Numbered from the stretch's first letter, positions 1-6,653 are shown. The stretch is DNA of 6,767 nucleotides from Ruminococcus sp. UBA1366 (GCA_002306005.1 DBRO01000006.1:1555-8321), one strand, 5' to 3'. The notes: generated from the letters alone by a model not told the origin. Numbers and translations are program-made.

Positions 1-53
1 GTCAGTTGCTCGTCCGCGTTTTCCGGAGGGGTTAGATTCTTTTCGTTATTCAA
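1..53 (-). CDS. Start of third gene of the ABC exporter operon (partial, possibly GldG-like)
   Basis: Only the first 17 codons are visible; the gene runs off the left edge. On the minus strand an AAGGAGG ribosome binding site (64-70) is followed after 10 bases by a TTG that opens a frame without stops to the window edge, reading MNNEKNLTPPENADEQL. The other nearby TTG hits a TAA stop within five codons, which decides the start. The permease stop lies 18 bases upstream, so the two genes should be co-transcribed. The visible peptide is a polar, low-complexity N-terminus with no diagnostic motif. In many bacteria a GldA-type ATPase and GldF-type permease are followed by a GldG-like auxiliary protein with an N-terminal tail before its first membrane helix; that identity here is inference from position only. 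Confidence 0.6.
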   Translation of the reverse strand, partial: MNNEKNLTPPENADEQL

Positions 54-63
54 AATTCAACTT

Positions 64-70
64 CCTCCTT
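64..70 (-). promoter_or_regulatory. Ribosome binding site of the third ABC-operon gene
   Basis: AAGGAGG on the minus strand, directly after the permease stop codon and 10 bases before the TTG at 53-51. Its strength, with no other usable start codon nearby, is the main support for calling the truncated gene. Confidence 0.7.
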
Positions 71-71
71 A

Positions 72-776
72 TTAAGCCCAGCGGCGTTTTTCCAGCACCC
101 GAACGGTTAAGAACAGGAATGCCGCAATGACGCTGAGAAAGAACAGCACGTTTGAAAGGTCGAACAGTCCGTAGGTAAAGCCCTCATAGCGCGTGGCGAA
201 CGAAAAACTCTTTAATGCCGTGGCAATCCAGTCCACGGGAATGAATTCCGCAATATAGCCAATGATATAAAGCGCTACCATAAAGAAGAAACTGATCACT
301 GCGGAAATCATCTGATTTTCTGTTAAAGAAGAAACAAAAATGCCTACTGCGATATATGCGCCGCCCAGTAGAAGCATTCCCGTAATGTTGCCGAAAATCA
401 CCGTCCAGTCGGGCTTTGCAAAGAACGAAACCACAACCGCGTACACCAGCGTAATCGCAACGGACATCACATACACCAAAAATGCACCAAAGAATTTTCC
501 CAGAACAAGGCTTGGAAGACTGATGGGGGAGGTGAGTAAGCATTGGTCTGTTTTCTGCCGCTTTTCCTCACTCATGGTCCGCATGGTGAGAATCGGAATC
601 AGCACCAGCACCACGACAAACAGTGCGGAATAAACCGAGTTGAGCTGTGTGGAACCGCTTTGCAGTGCGGACGCAACAAACAAAAACGCGGAGCTTGCAT
701 AAAATGCGGCAAGCACAATATACCCAATCGGTGAGGTAAAGTACGAAAGCACTTCACGCCGAAAAACTGCGCCCAT
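72..776 (-). CDS. ABC-2 type transporter permease, GldF-like
   Basis: Integral membrane subunit of an ABC exporter, 234 residues, a normal length for this permease family. About six hydrophobic segments can be seen, roughly at residues 17-38, 48-65, 91-119, 129-150, 156-178 and 207-228, ending in a short basic tail (EKRRWA). The N-terminal FRREVLSYFTSPIGY, the cytoplasmic loop MRTMSEEKRQKT near 65-76, SLTENQ near 150-155, and the late YEGFTYGLFDLSN followed by the last helix are the pattern of GldF-like ABC-2 permeases. The ATG directly abuts the ATPase stop (TAAATG), with AAGGGGG (785-791) eight bases upstream inside the ATPase gene, so translation is probably coupled. It presumably pairs with the preceding ATPase. 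The substrate cannot be read from sequence; the GldF name reflects family resemblance, and gliding motility is not implied in a clostridial host. Confidence 0.9.
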   Translation of the reverse strand: MGAVFRREVLSYFTSPIGYIVLAAFYASSAFLFVASALQSGSTQLNSVYSALFVVVLVLIPILTMRTMSEEKRQKTDQCLLTSPISLPSLVLGKFFGAFLVYVMSVAITLVYAVVVSFFAKPDWTVIFGNITGMLLLGGAYIAVGIFVSSLTENQMISAVISFFFMVALYIIGYIAEFIPVDWIATALKSFSFATRYEGFTYGLFDLSNVLFFLSVIAAFLFLTVRVLEKRRWA

Positions 777-1736
777 TTATTTCGCCCCCTTTTTGAGTTT
801 TAAGCTGTCGCCCATCGTCAGGCGGATAAAAATATCCTCTAAAGAAAGCTCCAGCGACTTCATTTCTACAATATACCAACCGTTTTCGGCAACCGCAGCA
901 AAAATTCCTTTGCGGATATCGCGGTCATCCTCCGGCTGAATCCGGTATTCATACACGCCCGGTTCGCGTTCATATACATCGGTAATCTGCTCCACGCCCG
1001 GCACATCGTCTAAAACCTCAAAAACCTGTTCGCGCGGGCCTTCAATTTTTACGTACAGCCGGTGGTCGGAGGACATGGTTTTGGAAAGATGCTCCTCGGT
1101 GTCGTCCGCGACGATTTTACCCTGATTGATGACCACAATCCGGTCGCAAACCGCCTGTACTTCCGATAGAATATGCGAGGACAGCACCACCGTGTGGTTT
1201 TTGCCCAGTTTTTTAATCAGGTTGCGAATGTCAATAATCTGCTGAGGGTCCAGTCCCACAGTCGGCTCGTCCAAAATCAGCACATTTGGGTTTCCCACCA
1301 AAGCCTGTGCTAGTCCAACCCGCTGCTTGTAGCCCTTGGAAAGATTTCGAATCAGCCGTTTGTACACATGCTCAATCTTCACCAGCCGGCAAATATCCGC
1401 TAAATGCGTGTTCCGCGGCAGCTTGCATTTTTTCAAATCATAAATAAAACAGAGATATTCCTTTACCGTCATATCCATGTAAAGCGGGGGCTGTTCGGGC
1501 AAATACCCAATCCGCGCCTTTGCCTTCTGCGGTTCTTCGAGAATATCAATCCCATCAATCAGCGCCTTGCCGTCCGTGCTGGAAATAAATCCAGTCAGAA
1601 TGTTCATTGTTGTGCTTTTTCCCGCGCCGTTTGGCCCTAAAAAGCCGAGAATTTCGCCGTCATGCGCCGTAAACGAAATATGATCCACAGCCTTAATGTC
1701 GCCGAACTGCTTGCTCAGGTTCACAACCTCTATCAT
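777..1736 (-). CDS. ABC transporter ATP-binding protein, ABC-2/GldA-like
   Basis: Cytoplasmic nucleotide-binding subunit that would drive the adjacent permease, 319 residues. Every catalytic motif is present: Walker A GPNGAGKST (34-42), Q-loop Gln82 in YLPEQPPLY, signature LSKGYKQR (132-139), Walker B VLILDEP (152-158) with catalytic Glu157, D-loop GLDP (161-164) and switch His188 in LSSHILSE. LSKGY in place of LSGGQ is common in this drug/gliding-type ABC-2 ATPase group. Residues from about 215 to 319 form a C-terminal extension of the kind found in DUF4162-like ABC-2 ATPases; its role is unknown. The ATG sits seven bases after an AAAGGAGG site (1744-1751), so the start is secure. It is the first gene of its operon, 165 bases downstream of gltX, and may have its own promoter, though none is obvious. 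Confidence 0.93.
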   Translation of the reverse strand: MIEVVNLSKQFGDIKAVDHISFTAHDGEILGFLGPNGAGKSTTMNILTGFISSTDGKALIDGIDILEEPQKAKARIGYLPEQPPLYMDMTVKEYLCFIYDLKKCKLPRNTHLADICRLVKIEHVYKRLIRNLSKGYKQRVGLAQALVGNPNVLILDEPTVGLDPQQIIDIRNLIKKLGKNHTVVLSSHILSEVQAVCDRIVVINQGKIVADDTEEHLSKTMSSDHRLYVKIEGPREQVFEVLDDVPGVEQITDVYEREPGVYEYRIQPEDDRDIRKGIFAAVAENGWYIVEMKSLELSLEDIFIRLTMGDSLKLKKGAK

Positions 1737-1743
1737 CAGAAGT

Positions 1744-1751
1744 CCTCCTTT
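1744..1751 (-). promoter_or_regulatory. Strong ribosome binding site of the ABC ATPase gene
   Basis: AAAGGAGG seven bases before the ATG at 1736-1734, a near-ideal Shine-Dalgarno sequence. It lies three bases downstream of the inner end of the inverted repeat at 1755-1802, so a structure or bound protein there could affect its access. Confidence 0.85.
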
Positions 1752-1754
1752 GTG

Positions 1755-1802
1755 GTACGCTTGCTATATCAATTGCCTTTTAGTATCACGTAGCAAGTGT
1801 AC
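1755..1802. repeat. Inverted repeat upstream of the ABC exporter operon
   Basis: Plus-strand arms GTACGCTTGCTA (1755-1766) and TAGCAAGTGTAC (1791-1802) are complementary at 11 of 12 positions and are separated by 24 bases. As RNA read on the plus strand the odd position becomes a G-U wobble; on the minus strand, the direction of the genes, it is an A-C mismatch. The minus-strand distal arm ends three bases before the ABC ATPase ribosome binding site. Possible roles are a repressor operator with widely spaced half-sites, a leader hairpin, or a small dispersed repeat. The sequence does not choose between them. Confidence 0.6.
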
Positions 1803-1901
1803 TGCTTTTATGTGATAAACCCGTGACAGTGCGCGGAAAGTATTCACAAAATCTTAGGAAATACCGCGTCATCACACCCGTATTTTTGCGCGGTGCCATC
1901 C

Positions 1902-3392
1902 TTATGCGCCGGCAGAAAGCTTTTCTATGCCATAGCGAATCCGCGCAAGGCTGTCCTGCTTGCCCAGCAGGGCGCAAAGCTCAATGCCGCCGCCCGGCGT
2001 AAATGCCATGCCGGAAACCGCCACGCGCAGCGGCCAGAGAATCAGACCGTTTTTCACACCCAGTTTTTCAATCAGCGCAAAGAGCGCACTGTGAAGATTT
2101 TCCTGCGTCCAAGGCTCATCCAGATTTTCTAATACGGGCAGGATTTCTTTCAAAGCCGTCAGGGAATTCTCCGGGTTTGTTTTCATTTTTTTGTGCGTGT
2201 AAAGCGCAATATCATAGTCCGGCAACGCATCCAGGAACGCAATCTGCGCGGGAATTTCTGTGAAAACTTCTGTACGCGGCTGTAACAACGCCGCCACCTC
2301 GTGCAAGTTCACATCCGTGCGTGTAACCGCCTGCTTAATATAGGGCATTGCGTATTCCTCAAATTTTTGGGGCGAAAGCTTGCGGACATAAACTCCATTG
2401 ATTGCACGAAGCTTCAGCGGGTCAAAAATCGCAGGGGACTTGCTCAGCCCGTGAATATCAAATTCCGCAATCAGCTCGGGCAGGGTGAAGATTTCGTTTT
2501 CGCCTTTGGGTGCCCAACCAAGTAAAGCAATGTAATTCATCACTGCCTCGGTGAGATACCCCTTCTGCATCAAATCCTCGAACGATGCATCTCCATCCCG
2601 TTTGGAAAGCTTGTGCTGTTTGTCCTTCATAATGTGTTCCACATGAATGTACATCGGCACATCCCAGCCAAACGCTTTGTAAAGCAAATTGTATTTTGGT
2701 GCGGAGGAGAGATATTCGTTTCCGCGTACCACATGGGTAATGCCCATTAGGTGGTCGTCCACTACGTTGGCGAAATTATACGTCGGCATACCATCCGCTT
2801 TGATTAAAATCTGGTCGTCAAGCGTGGCGCAGTCCACGGTAATATCTCCGTAGAGTTCATCGTGGAACGTAACTTCTCCCTCTGTGGGAATCTTCTGCCG
2901 AATAACATAGGGAACGCCATCTGCTAAATTCTTTTCAATTTCTTCTTTGGAAAGATTCCGGCAGTGACGGTCGTACATGGTCGCCATGCCGCTTGCCTCC
3001 TGCACTGCGCGAAGCTCCTCCAAACGTTCTTTGGAGCAAAAACAGTAATAGGCCTCGCCCTTTTCCACCAATTCCAGCGCATATTGCTTAAATAGCCCCA
3101 TGCGCTCGGACTGCACATACGGTCCCACTGGTCCGCCGATGTCCGGTCCCTCATCCCAGATTAAACCGGTCTGGCGCAGTGTGTTGTAAATCACGTCCGT
3201 TGCGCCCTCAATGTAGCGTTCGCGGTCGGTATCCTCAATTCTCAAAATAAAATCACCGCCGTATTTTTTGGCGATAATGTAGGTAAAAAGCGCCGTCCGC
3301 AGGTTACCAATGTGCATATAACCCGTCGGACTGGGCGCAAAACGGGTTCTCACTCTTTTTGTCTGCAAATTTTTATTCTCAGAATTGCTCAT
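1902..3392 (-). CDS. gltX: Glutamyl-tRNA synthetase
   Basis: Class I aminoacyl-tRNA synthetase that charges tRNA-Glu with glutamate, and in organisms lacking GlnRS often tRNA-Gln as well; which applies here cannot be seen. At 496 residues it is full length. The Rossmann catalytic fold opens with [14 protein letters not shown] (HIGH-equivalent HIGN, 27-30) and contains [10 protein letters not shown] (50-59), [18 protein letters not shown] (200-217), RGNEYLSS (223-230) and the KMSKS-equivalent KLSKR (261-265). The anticodon-binding domain follows to the C-terminus. The zinc-like site of E. coli GluRS (Cys-X-Cys-X24-Cys-X-His) is partly kept: Cys117, Cys119 and Cys144 are present but Asn146 replaces His. 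The ATG at 3392 is chosen because AAAGGA (3401-3406) lies eight bases upstream; an in-frame TTG nine codons earlier has no such site. It follows ribF by 29 bases and is the last gene of the operon. Confidence 0.97.
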   Translation of the reverse strand: MSNSENKNLQTKRVRTRFAPSPTGYMHIGNLRTALFTYIIAKKYGGDFILRIEDTDRERYIEGATDVIYNTLRQTGLIWDEGPDIGGPVGPYVQSERMGLFKQYALELVEKGEAYYCFCSKERLEELRAVQEASGMATMYDRHCRNLSKEEIEKNLADGVPYVIRQKIPTEGEVTFHDELYGDITVDCATLDDQILIKADGMPTYNFANVVDDHLMGITHVVRGNEYLSSAPKYNLLYKAFGWDVPMYIHVEHIMKDKQHKLSKRDGDASFEDLMQKGYLTEAVMNYIALLGWAPKGENEIFTLPELIAEFDIHGLSKSPAIFDPLKLRAINGVYVRKLSPQKFEEYAMPYIKQAVTRTDVNLHEVAALLQPRTEVFTEIPAQIAFLDALPDYDIALYTHKKMKTNPENSLTALKEILPVLENLDEPWTQENLHSALFALIEKLGVKNGLILWPLRVAVSGMAFTPGGGIELCALLGKQDSLARIRYGIEKLSAGA

Positions 3393-3400
3393 GCCAACGT

Positions 3401-3406
3401 TCCTTT
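3401..3406 (-). promoter_or_regulatory. Ribosome binding site deciding the gltX start
   Basis: AAAGGA eight bases before the ATG at 3392-3390. It lies downstream of the alternative in-frame TTG at 3419-3417, so it can serve only the ATG. Confidence 0.75.
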
Positions 3407-3421
3407 CGTAATCACTCAAAT

Positions 3422-4333
3422 TTATAGGGAAAGCGCCGTTTCAATATCCTTTGCAATGGCGTCTTTCAGTTCCGCTATGGAGGCAAACCGCGTTTCCGGC
3501 CGCAGGAATTTCAGCAATTCCACGGGAATGGTTTTGCCGTATAAATCCCCTTCAAACCCAATGATGTAGGTTTCCACCGTGGGGGTATAATTCTGTTCGC
3601 AAACCGTAGGCTTCAAGCCAATATTCGTCACACCGCGGAACACCCCACCGTTGATTTGCACCAAAGAAGCATAAACGCCGAACCGCGGTAAAACCTGTCC
3701 TTTGGGAATTTTCTGATTAATGGTCGGAAAATCCAACGTTCTGCCCAGCTCCTGTCCGTGCAGGACGGGCAACGTCAGCGTGAACGGATACCCCAGCATG
3801 GCGTTGGCAGTTTTCATGTCGCCGTCCCGTACCGCCGTGCGAATCCGCGTGGAACTCACCGGCGCGCCTAAAAACAGCGTGGGCGGAACAATCTCCACCT
3901 TAATGCCAAATTTTTTGCCAAGGACTTTCAAGCTTTCGCTGTTGCCCAGCGCCCCGCGTCCAAACCGGAAATCCTCTCCGCAAACTGCAACAGCGGCGTT
4001 TAGGCGATAGCGTAGAATGGTTCGCACAAAATCCTCCGGCGGCATATTGCGTAAAATCGAAAACTCCGGCGTAAAGAGATACTCCACACCCAGCGTGTCA
4101 AATTTCCGCCACTTTGCCGCATCCGAGAGGAGCATTTCCACGCGCCCATCATGTCCTTTGGAGGTGATGGTATCCGTTTTGAAGGTGAAAACAGCGGACG
4201 CATACCCAAATCCGGCATACTGACAGGTGTGCCGAATCACGTCCTGATGCCCGATATGAACGCCGTCGAACAAACCCAGCGCAACGGCGGTGCGTTTTTC
4301 GGGAATATAATTGGTCTGCGTGAGATTCCTCAT
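3422..4333 (-). CDS. ribF: Bifunctional riboflavin kinase / FAD synthetase
   Basis: Converts riboflavin to FMN and FMN to FAD with ATP in the cytoplasm. At 303 residues it matches the usual length of about 310. The N-terminal FAD synthetase (nucleotidyltransferase) domain carries [11 protein letters not shown] (20-30), [10 protein letters not shown] (122-131) and SSTRIR (160-165). The C-terminal riboflavin kinase domain carries [15 protein letters not shown] (192-206, with the PTxN metal/nucleotide site Thr204 and Asn206), GVYASL (219-224), [10 protein letters not shown] (234-243), putative catalytic Glu254 in TVETYIIGF, and DLYGK (263-267). Both halves look active. The start is an ATG with AAAGGAGG (4345-4352) 11 bases upstream; the nearer ATG after that site is in another frame. 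It lies 47 bases after truB, the standard Firmicute truB-ribF order. Confidence 0.97.
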   Translation of the reverse strand: MRNLTQTNYIPEKRTAVALGLFDGVHIGHQDVIRHTCQYAGFGYASAVFTFKTDTITSKGHDGRVEMLLSDAAKWRKFDTLGVEYLFTPEFSILRNMPPEDFVRTILRYRLNAAVAVCGEDFRFGRGALGNSESLKVLGKKFGIKVEIVPPTLFLGAPVSSTRIRTAVRDGDMKTANAMLGYPFTLTLPVLHGQELGRTLDFPTINQKIPKGQVLPRFGVYASLVQINGGVFRGVTNIGLKPTVCEQNYTPTVETYIIGFEGDLYGKTIPVELLKFLRPETRFASIAELKDAIAKDIETALSL

Positions 4334-4344
4334 CGCTTGCCATT

Positions 4345-4352
4345 CCTCCTTT
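4345..4352 (-). promoter_or_regulatory. Ribosome binding site of ribF
   Basis: AAAGGAGG with a rather long 11-base spacing to the ribF ATG. A closer ATG, starting three bases after this site, opens a different frame that merely overlaps the ribF N-terminus, so it is not the ribF start. Its competition could slightly lower ribF translation (inference). Confidence 0.7.
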
Positions 4353-4380
4353 CGCGCACATGGAAAACTTGCTGTATTAT

Positions 4381-5280
4381 TTAAAAGAAATTCCGAAGCA
4401 CCCGCAGTTTTGCGTTTTCAAACCGTCCCAGCCCAAGAAAATCTCCCGCCGCACCGTAAACGCGAACCACCTCGTGCGGCGCATCCGCCCAATCCAGCTT
4501 CACCCCGTTGCGGTAAAGCCGCTCCTGCTGTGGGGAAAGCTCCAGTGCCGGATAAAGCTCAAACAGCCCGTCCACCGGTAAAAGCACCTCTGCCAACCGG
4601 TCTTCGCGCATCAGAACTTCTATTTGAGAAAGACTCCAACAGCCTTTGAGCAAAATGCCTGCGGATTGTGTCCGAACAAGGCTGGTCATCATCGCTCCGC
4701 AGCCAAGGCGCTGCCCCACATCGTGCAGGAGCGTGCGAACATAAGTCCCTTTGGAGCAAAGGATTTCCGCCACACCCGCGCCGGTTTTTACATCAAACTC
4801 TGTTAAGGCGAATTCCTTTACAACAATCCTGCGCGGTTCACGCTCAATTTCCACACCCTGCCGTGCCAATTCGTATAAGCGCTTGCCGTTCACCGATACC
4901 GCCGAGTACATGGGCGGTGTTTGAAAAATCTCCCCCGTCAGCGCGGCAAAAGCCGCCATAAGCTGTTCTTTTGTAATCTGTACCGCCTGTTCGGAAAGAA
5001 CCCGTCCCGTACAGTCCTGCGTGTCGGTAACAACGCCCAATTGAAACCCCGCCCGATACCGCTTGTCCGTGTCGGGAATCAAATCACAAGCGCGTGCGGC
5101 TTTCCCCACAAAAACCGGAAGAACCCCCGTTGCCATCGGGTCCAGCGTGCCGCCGTGTCCCAGTCGCTTCATGCGGAGAATCCCCCGCAGTTTGGCAATT
5201 ACATCAAAAGAAGTAAAGCCCGCCGGCTTGTCAATTGCCAGTACGCCGCAAAAATCATTTTGGGGAAGCTTTGCCGTCAT
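4381..5280 (-). CDS. truB: tRNA pseudouridine(55) synthase
   Basis: Isomerises U55 in the T-loop of nearly all tRNAs to pseudouridine; TruB also acts as a tRNA folding chaperone. It is 299 residues, normal for Firmicute TruB. The N-terminus has GVLAIDKPAGFTSFDV (12-27), then the catalytic block GHGGTLDPMATGVLPV (41-56) with nucleophile Asp47, and KRYRAGFQLGVVTDTQD (73-89) with the base-stacking Tyr75. LCSKGTYVRTLLHD is the later conserved RNA-binding stretch. The last 60 residues or so form a short PUA-like C-terminal domain (ALELSPQQERLYRNG onwards). The ATG overlaps the TGA of the upstream phosphoesterase as ATGA, and there is no clear Shine-Dalgarno sequence before it (GGTTATACAAA), so translation is probably by re-initiation coupled to the upstream gene. 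Confidence 0.97.
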   Translation of the reverse strand: MTAKLPQNDFCGVLAIDKPAGFTSFDVIAKLRGILRMKRLGHGGTLDPMATGVLPVFVGKAARACDLIPDTDKRYRAGFQLGVVTDTQDCTGRVLSEQAVQITKEQLMAAFAALTGEIFQTPPMYSAVSVNGKRLYELARQGVEIEREPRRIVVKEFALTEFDVKTGAGVAEILCSKGTYVRTLLHDVGQRLGCGAMMTSLVRTQSAGILLKGCWSLSQIEVLMREDRLAEVLLPVDGLFELYPALELSPQQERLYRNGVKLDWADAPHEVVRVYGAAGDFLGLGRFENAKLRVLRNFF

Positions 5281-6233
5281 TTTGTATAACCAAACAGCAC
5301 CCGCAGCTGCGCGGTAAGCTGATCCTTCACTTCTTCCAACGTGCCGGAAATCTCACAGCCGGCAGCGCGTTTGTGTCCGCCGCCGCCAAAACTCCGGCAA
5401 AACTCCGAGGCATCAAACCGTTCGGTCGTCCGTGCAGAAACCTTAAATATCCGCTCATGCCGCTGCCGAACCGTAATGCCAATTTCCACGCCCTCAATCT
5501 GTAATGGGATGGAAGCCAGCCCGTCAAATTCGGCGGGTTCCATACCGCTTTCGTCCATCATTTGTCGGGTAATTATCAGCATGGAACAGCGGTCGTCAAA
5601 GAAGAATTCCATATTCGCAACCGCAGATTGCTCCAATAGTACCCGCCCCTTGCTTTTCACATCAAACATTTTCCGGTTAATGCCGGAAAAATCAATGCCG
5701 TGCGCCATTAAACCCGCAGCCGCAAGATGCGCGGCAGGCGTGGTGTTTTCATACTTAAAGCAGCCGGTGTCCGTGGCAATGCCTGTGTATAGGCAAACTG
5801 CCGCCGTTTTGGTCAGCGCAATCTCCATAAACCGGAACAAATCATAAAGAATCAAAGCCACCGCCGAGGCATTTGCATCCACATAGGTTTGCGTTGCAAA
5901 CTGCTTGTTGGAAACATGGTGGTCAATACAAAGGTCAATCCTGCCCGGTTCGGCATATGCGCTCAAACCGCTGCCCAAAAGCTGCGTGTCGGCAATATCC
6001 ACCGCAATCACGTACTGTTCTTCAAAATTCATGGGTGCGTAATTTTCAAATAAAAATCCGTACCGCGGCGGAAAAGCCTCACTGTTCACGACATTTGCCT
6101 TTTTGCCCATGCCGCGCAGGACATCGCACAGCGCAAAACCGCTGCCGAGTGTGTCGCCGTCCGGGCTTTTGTGTGTCAAAATCGTATAATGGTCGTGGCT
6201 TTCCAGAATGTTTTTTATTTCAGCAAAGTCCAT
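5277..6233 (-). CDS. nrnA: DHH/DHHA1 phosphoesterase, NrnA-type nanoRNase / pAp phosphatase
   Basis: Predicted metal-dependent phosphoesterase of 318 residues, the usual NrnA length. The DHH domain holds motif I HKSPDGDTLGS (21-31, Asp25 and Asp27), motif II VDIAD (78-82, Asp79), motif III DHH (104-106) and motif IV TGIATDTGCF (150-159, Asp155); the DHHA1 domain has GGGGH (283-287). All manganese-binding and substrate-loop residues are therefore present. Characterised NrnA proteins degrade 2-5 base nanoRNAs and dephosphorylate pAp, and relatives hydrolyse cyclic dinucleotide products such as pApA, so the exact substrate here is inferred. The ASAVALILYDLF helix (122-133) has Leu where many relatives, from memory, have Glu. 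The ATG has GGAG (6240-6243) six bases upstream. It lies 45 bases after rbfA and overlaps truB by four bases, so it belongs to the translation operon. No membrane or GGDEF domain is attached, unlike GdpP. Confidence 0.93.
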   Translation of the reverse strand: MDFAEIKNILESHDHYTILTHKSPDGDTLGSGFALCDVLRGMGKKANVVNSEAFPPRYGFLFENYAPMNFEEQYVIAVDIADTQLLGSGLSAYAEPGRIDLCIDHHVSNKQFATQTYVDANASAVALILYDLFRFMEIALTKTAAVCLYTGIATDTGCFKYENTTPAAHLAAAGLMAHGIDFSGINRKMFDVKSKGRVLLEQSAVANMEFFFDDRCSMLIITRQMMDESGMEPAEFDGLASIPLQIEGVEIGITVRQRHERIFKVSARTTERFDASEFCRSFGGGGHKRAAGCEISGTLEEVKDQLTAQLRVLFGYTK

Positions 6234-6278
6234 ACTGTTCTCCGTTTCCCGAGATTTTTTTCGAAAACGCTGTTGGCG

Positions 6279-6653
6279 TTAGGATTCCTCACCGCCGGTT
6301 TTTTCCTGCGGCAGGGAATCTTTAATCAGCTTGTTAATGTGTGCGGAAACGGCAATGGAGTCGTCCGCAATAAATTTTAAATCCGGACTTTTTCGCAGGT
6401 GCAGAACGTTAGAAATCTCACGTTTGATAAATCCGGTAGCGGATTCCAAACCCTTTACCGCCTGCTTTGCGCGTTCCAGCCCGTCCAAACTGGAAATATA
6501 AATCTTGCAGAACGAACCGTCTCCGGCAACCTCGCACCGCACCACGGAAAGATTCACCCCGCCGCCAATGCGCGGGTCTTTCAGTTCGCGGAGCAAACCG
6601 GAAACAATCCGTTGAATATCCACCGACAGCCTGCCGGCTTTGTATCCTGCCAT
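6279..6653 (-). CDS. rbfA: 30S ribosome-binding factor A
   Basis: Small KH-type II protein that binds the 30S subunit late in assembly and helps mature the 5' end of 16S rRNA, notably in the cold. At 124 residues it has the typical length. Family features in order are the N-terminal helix with RLSVDIQRIVSGLLRELKDPRI (8-29, split as RLSVDI and LRELKDPRI), the strand region VNLSVVRCEVAGDGS (33-47) with KIYIS (50-54), the helix-kink motif SATGFIKREI (71-80, A-x-G type) and LHLRKSPDLKFIADDS (84-99). The last ten residues are polar and probably disordered. The ATG at 6653 is preferred because AAAGGA (6661-6666) is seven bases upstream; an in-frame TTG two codons earlier is only one base from it. 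It lies 33 bases after infB, the conserved infB-rbfA order. Confidence 0.95.
   Translation of the reverse strand: MAGYKAGRLSVDIQRIVSGLLRELKDPRIGGGVNLSVVRCEVAGDGSFCKIYISSLDGLERAKQAVKGLESATGFIKREISNVLHLRKSPDLKFIADDSIAVSAHINKLIKDSLPQEKTGGEES

Larger units (their letters stand above)
1737..1901 (-). other. Intergenic region between gltX and the ABC exporter operon
   Basis: The only long non-coding gap. No open frame with a ribosome binding site is seen on either strand. Towards the ABC genes it contains an AAAGGAGG site and an inverted repeat (separate entries). Nearer gltX, minus-strand words ACCGCG (1894-1889) and CGCGGT (1868-1863) could form a six-pair stem around a 20-base loop, followed only by ATTTCC, which is too poor in T for a convincing intrinsic terminator. 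A further CCGCGC (1836-1831) could pair with the same middle word. No -35/-10 pair with good match and spacing was found; the best partial matches have only about four of six bases in the -10. Whether transcription stops, restarts or reads through here cannot be decided from sequence. Confidence 0.6.

Noticed and set aside
184..543. 119-codon minus-strand open frame inside the permease gene
   Set aside because: It is a different frame of the permease. The overlapping frame gives a full set of membrane helices and family motifs, whereas this one gives none.
1767..1800. Promoter candidate TTGCTA ... TTGATA/TATAGC for the ABC operon
   Set aside because: The -10 matches are poor or the spacing is wrong (18 to 22 bases), and TTGCTA is part of the inverted repeat. 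No other pairing in the gap was better.
1863..1894. Possible intrinsic terminator after gltX
   Set aside because: The stem is only six pairs with a 20-base loop, and the sequence after it (ATTTCC) lacks a T-run. Kept only as a possible structure, not called as a terminator.
4149..4361. 70-codon minus-strand frame overlapping the ribF start, with an ATG close to the ribF ribosome binding site
   Set aside because: An ATG in this frame starts three bases after AAAGGAGG, but that is too close, and the peptide has no family features while ribF in the other frame is unmistakable.
4311..4649. 112-codon plus-strand open frame over the truB 3' end and the truB-ribF gap
   Set aside because: Pro/Ala/Lys-rich peptide antisense to truB, with no ribosome binding site or conserved pattern.
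5341..5847. 168-codon open frame on the plus strand, antisense to the phosphoesterase gene
   Set aside because: It lies entirely inside a well-supported gene, has no ribosome binding site of note, and its peptide is rich in Ser, Arg and Pro without recognisable motifs. It is a codon-position shadow.
6258..6267. Palindrome TTTTCGAAAA in the rbfA-nrnA gap
   Set aside because: Ten bases of AT-rich self-complementary sequence with no loop and no T-run placed as in a terminator; expected by chance.
5873..6325. 150-codon plus-strand open frame running from the phosphoesterase into rbfA
   Set aside because: It crosses two real genes and the gap between them, shows no family features, and has a composition typical of antisense shadows (many Cys, Arg and His).
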